DNA from: Candidatus Magasanikiibacteriota bacterium
Lineage (GTDB): Bacteria > Patescibacteriota > Patescibacteriia > Magasanikbacterales > UBA922
Assembly: GCA_014729395.1 (NCBI GenBank)
Contig: WJJZ01000006.1
Location: 71,090-107,222 of the forward strand
Direction of reading: 5' to 3'
Length of the DNA stretch: 36,133 bases
Under the pieces are notes generated by a model, which did no database searches, was not told the DNA's origin, and saw only the letters and a list, made by a program, of their open reading frames with translations. The translations under genes were made by a program, and so were the position numbers. Below are positions 33,286-36,133 of this stretch, piece by piece (the first letter of the stretch is position 1; each line of letters starts with the position of its first letter).

Positions 33286-34914
33286 TTATATTTTTTGCAA
33301 AATTATTTTGGCAATACCGTCCGGTTTTAAATTAATTTTTTCCAATTCATCCAAATCAACCCATTTTAGTTCATAAGAGTTATTAGGACAGTTTCTTTCC
33401 GATTCTTCTTCACCAAGTGTGGTTTTACCACTGATATTTTTTACAAAAAAGTAATACTCGTTTCTTCCGGTTACGTTTATGTGTATTGGTGTTTGCTCCG
33501 GTATATCATAGATTAGATTAGTTTCTTCTTTACCTTCTCTCTTTGCTGTTTGTAATATTTTTTCATCTTTGTGGGCAGTTCCACCCGGTAGTGAAAAGAA
33601 ATGTCTTCCAAATTTATGTCTTTCAATAAGTAATATTTTATTATTTTTTATTGCAATTATTCCACCGCGGTCATTATCCCAAGTTTTACCATCTTTTGTG
33701 GTGGTAATAAAATCAATCATCTGTTTTCCGCATATATTTAGTTCGTTGTGTTTCTTGATAATTGAGTATGGCATTTGTATCCTCAAAAGATCATTGCCAA
33801 GTTTTTTATTTTTATATTTTATAGTCTTAAAATCGACATTATTTTTTAAATTTATATCCGGAAGTGTTTGTATGTCTTTAGTAACTCTCTGAATTATTTG
33901 TGCGCCATTGTCAATTTCAACCAGCTCATAATCACTCAAATCAATATCTAACAAAGCAGCCAAGTGAGCCTCAAAAGAAGATATTTCGTTGTTGGTTGTT
34001 TCTAATTGTTGCAGAGTAGATTCATAACTCATTGACGCCGGTTGCCTGGCATTGACTTCCAGTAAATACATTTTTCCGGTGCTTGCTTCCATTACCACAT
34101 CAATTCCATAGGCGCCTTTCCAGCCGTCCTTTATCAGTTTTTCACCAATTTCACGAGCTTGTTTTTTATATTCTTCAATTTGTTCGTCCGATAAAATTTT
34201 TCTAACGACACCCCAGTCGTTGCCAATAGTGGCAAATTTTCTGTCGGTAAACGGTTGTAGTCCGGTGATCTGGTAACTAATATTGCCTAGTAAAATTTTA
34301 TCTCCCGCGGTAATATTATTATTTGTAAAAATCGGTCCTTCAATGTAATTAGCTACCCGGGCTTCACGATTGGGAAATTTATTTTTTATTTCTTTAAGTT
34401 GTTCGGCCGATTCTATCAAAATTGTACCACTACCGGTGTGGGATCTATTAAATTGTAGTATGAATTTTTTGTTTTTAAATTCTATATCTTTACACTGTAA
34501 AACTTCATAGCCCGGTAAGTATTTTTTCAAATCACCCAGCCATTCCAGTTGAGGTATTTTTTCTTCAATTTTACTTGCGGTTTCTGATGGGGGATTGAGT
34601 AGTTTCCAATTCTGCTCTTTGCAAATTTTTTCTATTTGGGTTGTATTTTTAAATACCAATATATTTGGTTTGTCCAATCCAGAGATAAAATCAATTACTT
34701 TCGGATTTTGCATCAACTGCCAGGTGTCTAAAATTTCTTCATTTTCTATGAGTAAAATATTTGTTCGGTCTTGCTTTAGCTGCTTGGCAAAGGAAGAAAA
34801 ATTTGTAATAATAAAATAACCGGGGGTATCAAGATCAAGGCCAGTAGCCCGCTCAATATCTCGGGTTATGTAGACAACCGGATTAATTTTTAGCTTATTT
34901 TCTATCTCTTGCAT
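33286..34914 (-). CDS. ATP-grasp and NUDIX fusion protein
   Basis: ATP-grasp: GAYGIDVVMEASTGKMYLLEVNARQPAS; NUDIX: LPGGTAHKDEKILQTAKREGKEETNL. Confidence 0.85.
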   Translation of the reverse strand: MQEIENKLKINPVVYITRDIERATGLDLDTPGYFIITNFSSFAKQLKQDRTNILLIENEEILDTWQLMQNPKVIDFISGLDKPNILVFKNTTQIEKICKEQNWKLLNPPSETASKIEEKIPQLEWLGDLKKYLPGYEVLQCKDIEFKNKKFILQFNRSHTGSGTILIESAEQLKEIKNKFPNREARVANYIEGPIFTNNNITAGDKILLGNISYQITGLQPFTDRKFATIGNDWGVVRKILSDEQIEEYKKQAREIGEKLIKDGWKGAYGIDVVMEASTGKMYLLEVNARQPASMSYESTLQQLETTNNEISSFEAHLAALLDIDLSDYELVEIDNGAQIIQRVTKDIQTLPDINLKNNVDFKTIKYKNKKLGNDLLRIQMPYSIIKKHNELNICGKQMIDFITTTKDGKTWDNDRGGIIAIKNNKILLIERHKFGRHFFSLPGGTAHKDEKILQTAKREGKEETNLIYDIPEQTPIHINVTGRNEYYFFVKNISGKTTLGEEESERNCPNNSYELKWVDLDELEKINLKPDGIAKIILQKI

Positions 34915-34971
34915 GTGGGGGATTATAGCGTAAGATTAGGCTAATTGCAATGGTAGGTGGGTTGGATGACT

Positions 34972-35022
34972 AAAGACTGGTGACTGGTGATTAACCAATC
35001 TATAATCTCCATTCACCAGTCT
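34972..35022. repeat. Inverted GACTGGTGA / TCACCAGTC repeat upstream of murB
   Basis: aagactggtgactggtgattaaccaatctataatctccattcaccagtctc. Confidence 0.75.
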
Positions 35023-35045
35023 CTCGTCGCTATTACCTTTTAAGT

Positions 35046-35993
35046 ATGGATAAATTGTACCAACAACTAAAAAACTTTGGCAAAGTAAAACTAAAAGAAC
35101 CTTTGTCAAAGCATCTGACAATGAAAGTGGGCGGACCGGCTCGCTATTTTGTGATTATTGATAATACGGATAAATTGGTGGAGCTTTTGAAATATTTACA
35201 AGGCGAAGGGGTGGAGTACCTGCTGATCGGTGGGGGGAGTAATTTGATTGTGGGTGATGAGGGATTTGAGGGGGTCGTCTTGAAGACTGGAGATCGGAGA
35301 CTGGAGATTAGAGATCAGTATGCGATAGCGAGTTCCGGGTGTAGTATGGTGGACGTGGCTCGCAAATCAATTGACGCCGGCTTGACCGGGTTTGAGTGGG
35401 CGATCGGGATTCCGGGCACGATTGGTGGAGCCGTTCGTGGTAATGCCGGAGCTATGGGTGGAGAAATGAAAGATAATGTGGAGAATGTAGAGGTTTTTCG
35501 TGATGGTGAGGTGCTGGAGATAACAAATCAGGAATGTGAGTTTGGTTATCGTGACAGTATTTTTAAGCATAATAATGATATAGTCTTACGAGTTTGGTTG
35601 AAACTTGAAAAGGGTAGTGAAAAAAATAAAATGAAGCAGGCTTTGGAATATATTAAAAAAAGAAATGAGTCGCAACCACAAGGATATGCTTCGAGTGGGT
35701 GTATATTTAAGAATTTTGAGATCGGAGATCGGAGATCGGAGATCAGTAATTTAGAAATTCCAGAAGAATTCATTCAAAAAGGCATAATTCCGGCCGGTTG
35801 GTTGATTGAAGCTGTGGGAATGAAGGGAGAGAAGGTTGGCGGGGCTAAAGTGAGCGAAAAGCATGCTAATTTTATTGTAAATACCGGAGATGCTACTGCA
35901 AGTGACATCTTGACATTAATTGAGAAAATAAAAGAAAAAGTGTATAGTAAATTTGGTATAGAACTCGAGGAGGAAATTAAAATAATTTTTTAA
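35046..35993 (+). CDS. murB: UDP-N-acetylmuramate dehydrogenase
   Basis: TMKVGGPARYFV, LLIGGGSNLIVGDEGFEGVVLK, GIPGTIGGAVRGNAGAMGGE, GYRDSIFK, SSGCIFKN, PAGWLIEAVGMKGEKVGGAKVSEKHANFIVN. Confidence 0.95.
   Translation: MDKLYQQLKNFGKVKLKEPLSKHLTMKVGGPARYFVIIDNTDKLVELLKYLQGEGVEYLLIGGGSNLIVGDEGFEGVVLKTGDRRLEIRDQYAIASSGCSMVDVARKSIDAGLTGFEWAIGIPGTIGGAVRGNAGAMGGEMKDNVENVEVFRDGEVLEITNQECEFGYRDSIFKHNNDIVLRVWLKLEKGSEKNKMKQALEYIKKRNESQPQGYASSGCIFKNFEIGDRRSEISNLEIPEEFIQKGIIPAGWLIEAVGMKGEKVGGAKVSEKHANFIVNTGDATASDILTLIEKIKEKVYSKFGIELEEEIKIIF
35284..35320. repeat. In-frame GGAGATCGGAGACTGGAGATT repeat in murB
   Basis: Encodes TGDRRLEIRDQ. Confidence 0.85.
35717..35750. repeat. In-frame tandem (GAGATCG)n repeat in murB
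   Basis: gagatcggagatcggagatcggagatcagt encodes EIGDRRSEIS. Confidence 0.88.
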
Positions 35994-35994
35994 A

Positions 35995-36040
35995 AAGCTA
36001 GAAAAAGCTAGAGAGGCCTGAAAAGCCGGAAAGGCTAGGA
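35995..36040. repeat. AAAGCTAGAAAAAGCTAGAGAGGCCTGAAAAGCCGGAAAGGCTAG repeat
   Basis: Short tandem/inverted units upstream of the four-helix-bundle gene; related to 25852-25896. Confidence 0.75.
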
Positions 36041-36044
36041 TAGT

Positions 36045-36133
36045 ATGCAAGATTATCATGATTTATTAGTCTGGAAACGAACTGTAGAATTTACCAAATT
36101 AATTTATCGTTTAACTCAGAAATTTCCAGAAGA
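36045..36133 (+). CDS. Four-helix bundle protein (23S rRNA IVS-type), 3' truncated by window
   Basis: MQDYHDLLVWKRTVEFTKLIYRLTQKFPE. Confidence 0.75.
   Translation, partial: MQDYHDLLVWKRTVEFTKLIYRLTQKFPE

Noticed and set aside
35717-35750. Possible CRISPR-like repeat (GAGATCG units)
   Set aside because: Units are 7 nt, directly tandem, no spacers, and in frame within murB.
1-36133. tRNA or rRNA genes
   Set aside because: No cloverleaf or rRNA signature recognised by eye; a tRNAscan/Infernal run would be needed to be certain.

Overview
The window is AT-rich, gene-dense bacterial chromosome. Gene content and style (IF-2, LeuRS, SHMT, TsaE, UMP kinase, MraY, MurB, a Mur ligase, bacterial Elp3, split ComEC, many short intergenic repeats) suggest a Patescibacteria/CPR-like genome; this lineage call is inference. 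I found no rRNA, tRNA, CRISPR array or prophage by eye. Main observations: (1) Several unrelated short repeat/palindrome families occur between genes and also in frame inside conserved genes (leuS, rarA, a Mur ligase, an ATE-like gene, murB, elp3, a RAYT gene), adding short peptides. Several copies sit next to small nuclease-type or orphan genes (DUF559, GIY-YIG, RAYT, four-helix-bundle). (2) elp3 is divergently paired, 30 bp apart, with a Trm9/ALKBH8-like methyltransferase, suggesting a minimal bacterial cm5U to mcm5U tRNA wobble pathway. (3) LeuRS carries a complete NUDIX-like domain inside its editing region. (4) RarA and QueH are fused across an A9-G-A6 tract, where one extra A would separate them. 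(5) An ATP-grasp protein looks circularly permuted, next to an ATE-like acyltransferase between two peptidoglycan genes. (6) Several tiny genes share a consensus AAGGAGGTGCA leader and strong hairpin terminators, including a 38-aa Cys-rich microprotein and an 11-codon ORF embedded in a long terminator hairpin. All homology calls are from motif recognition by eye; no searches were run.
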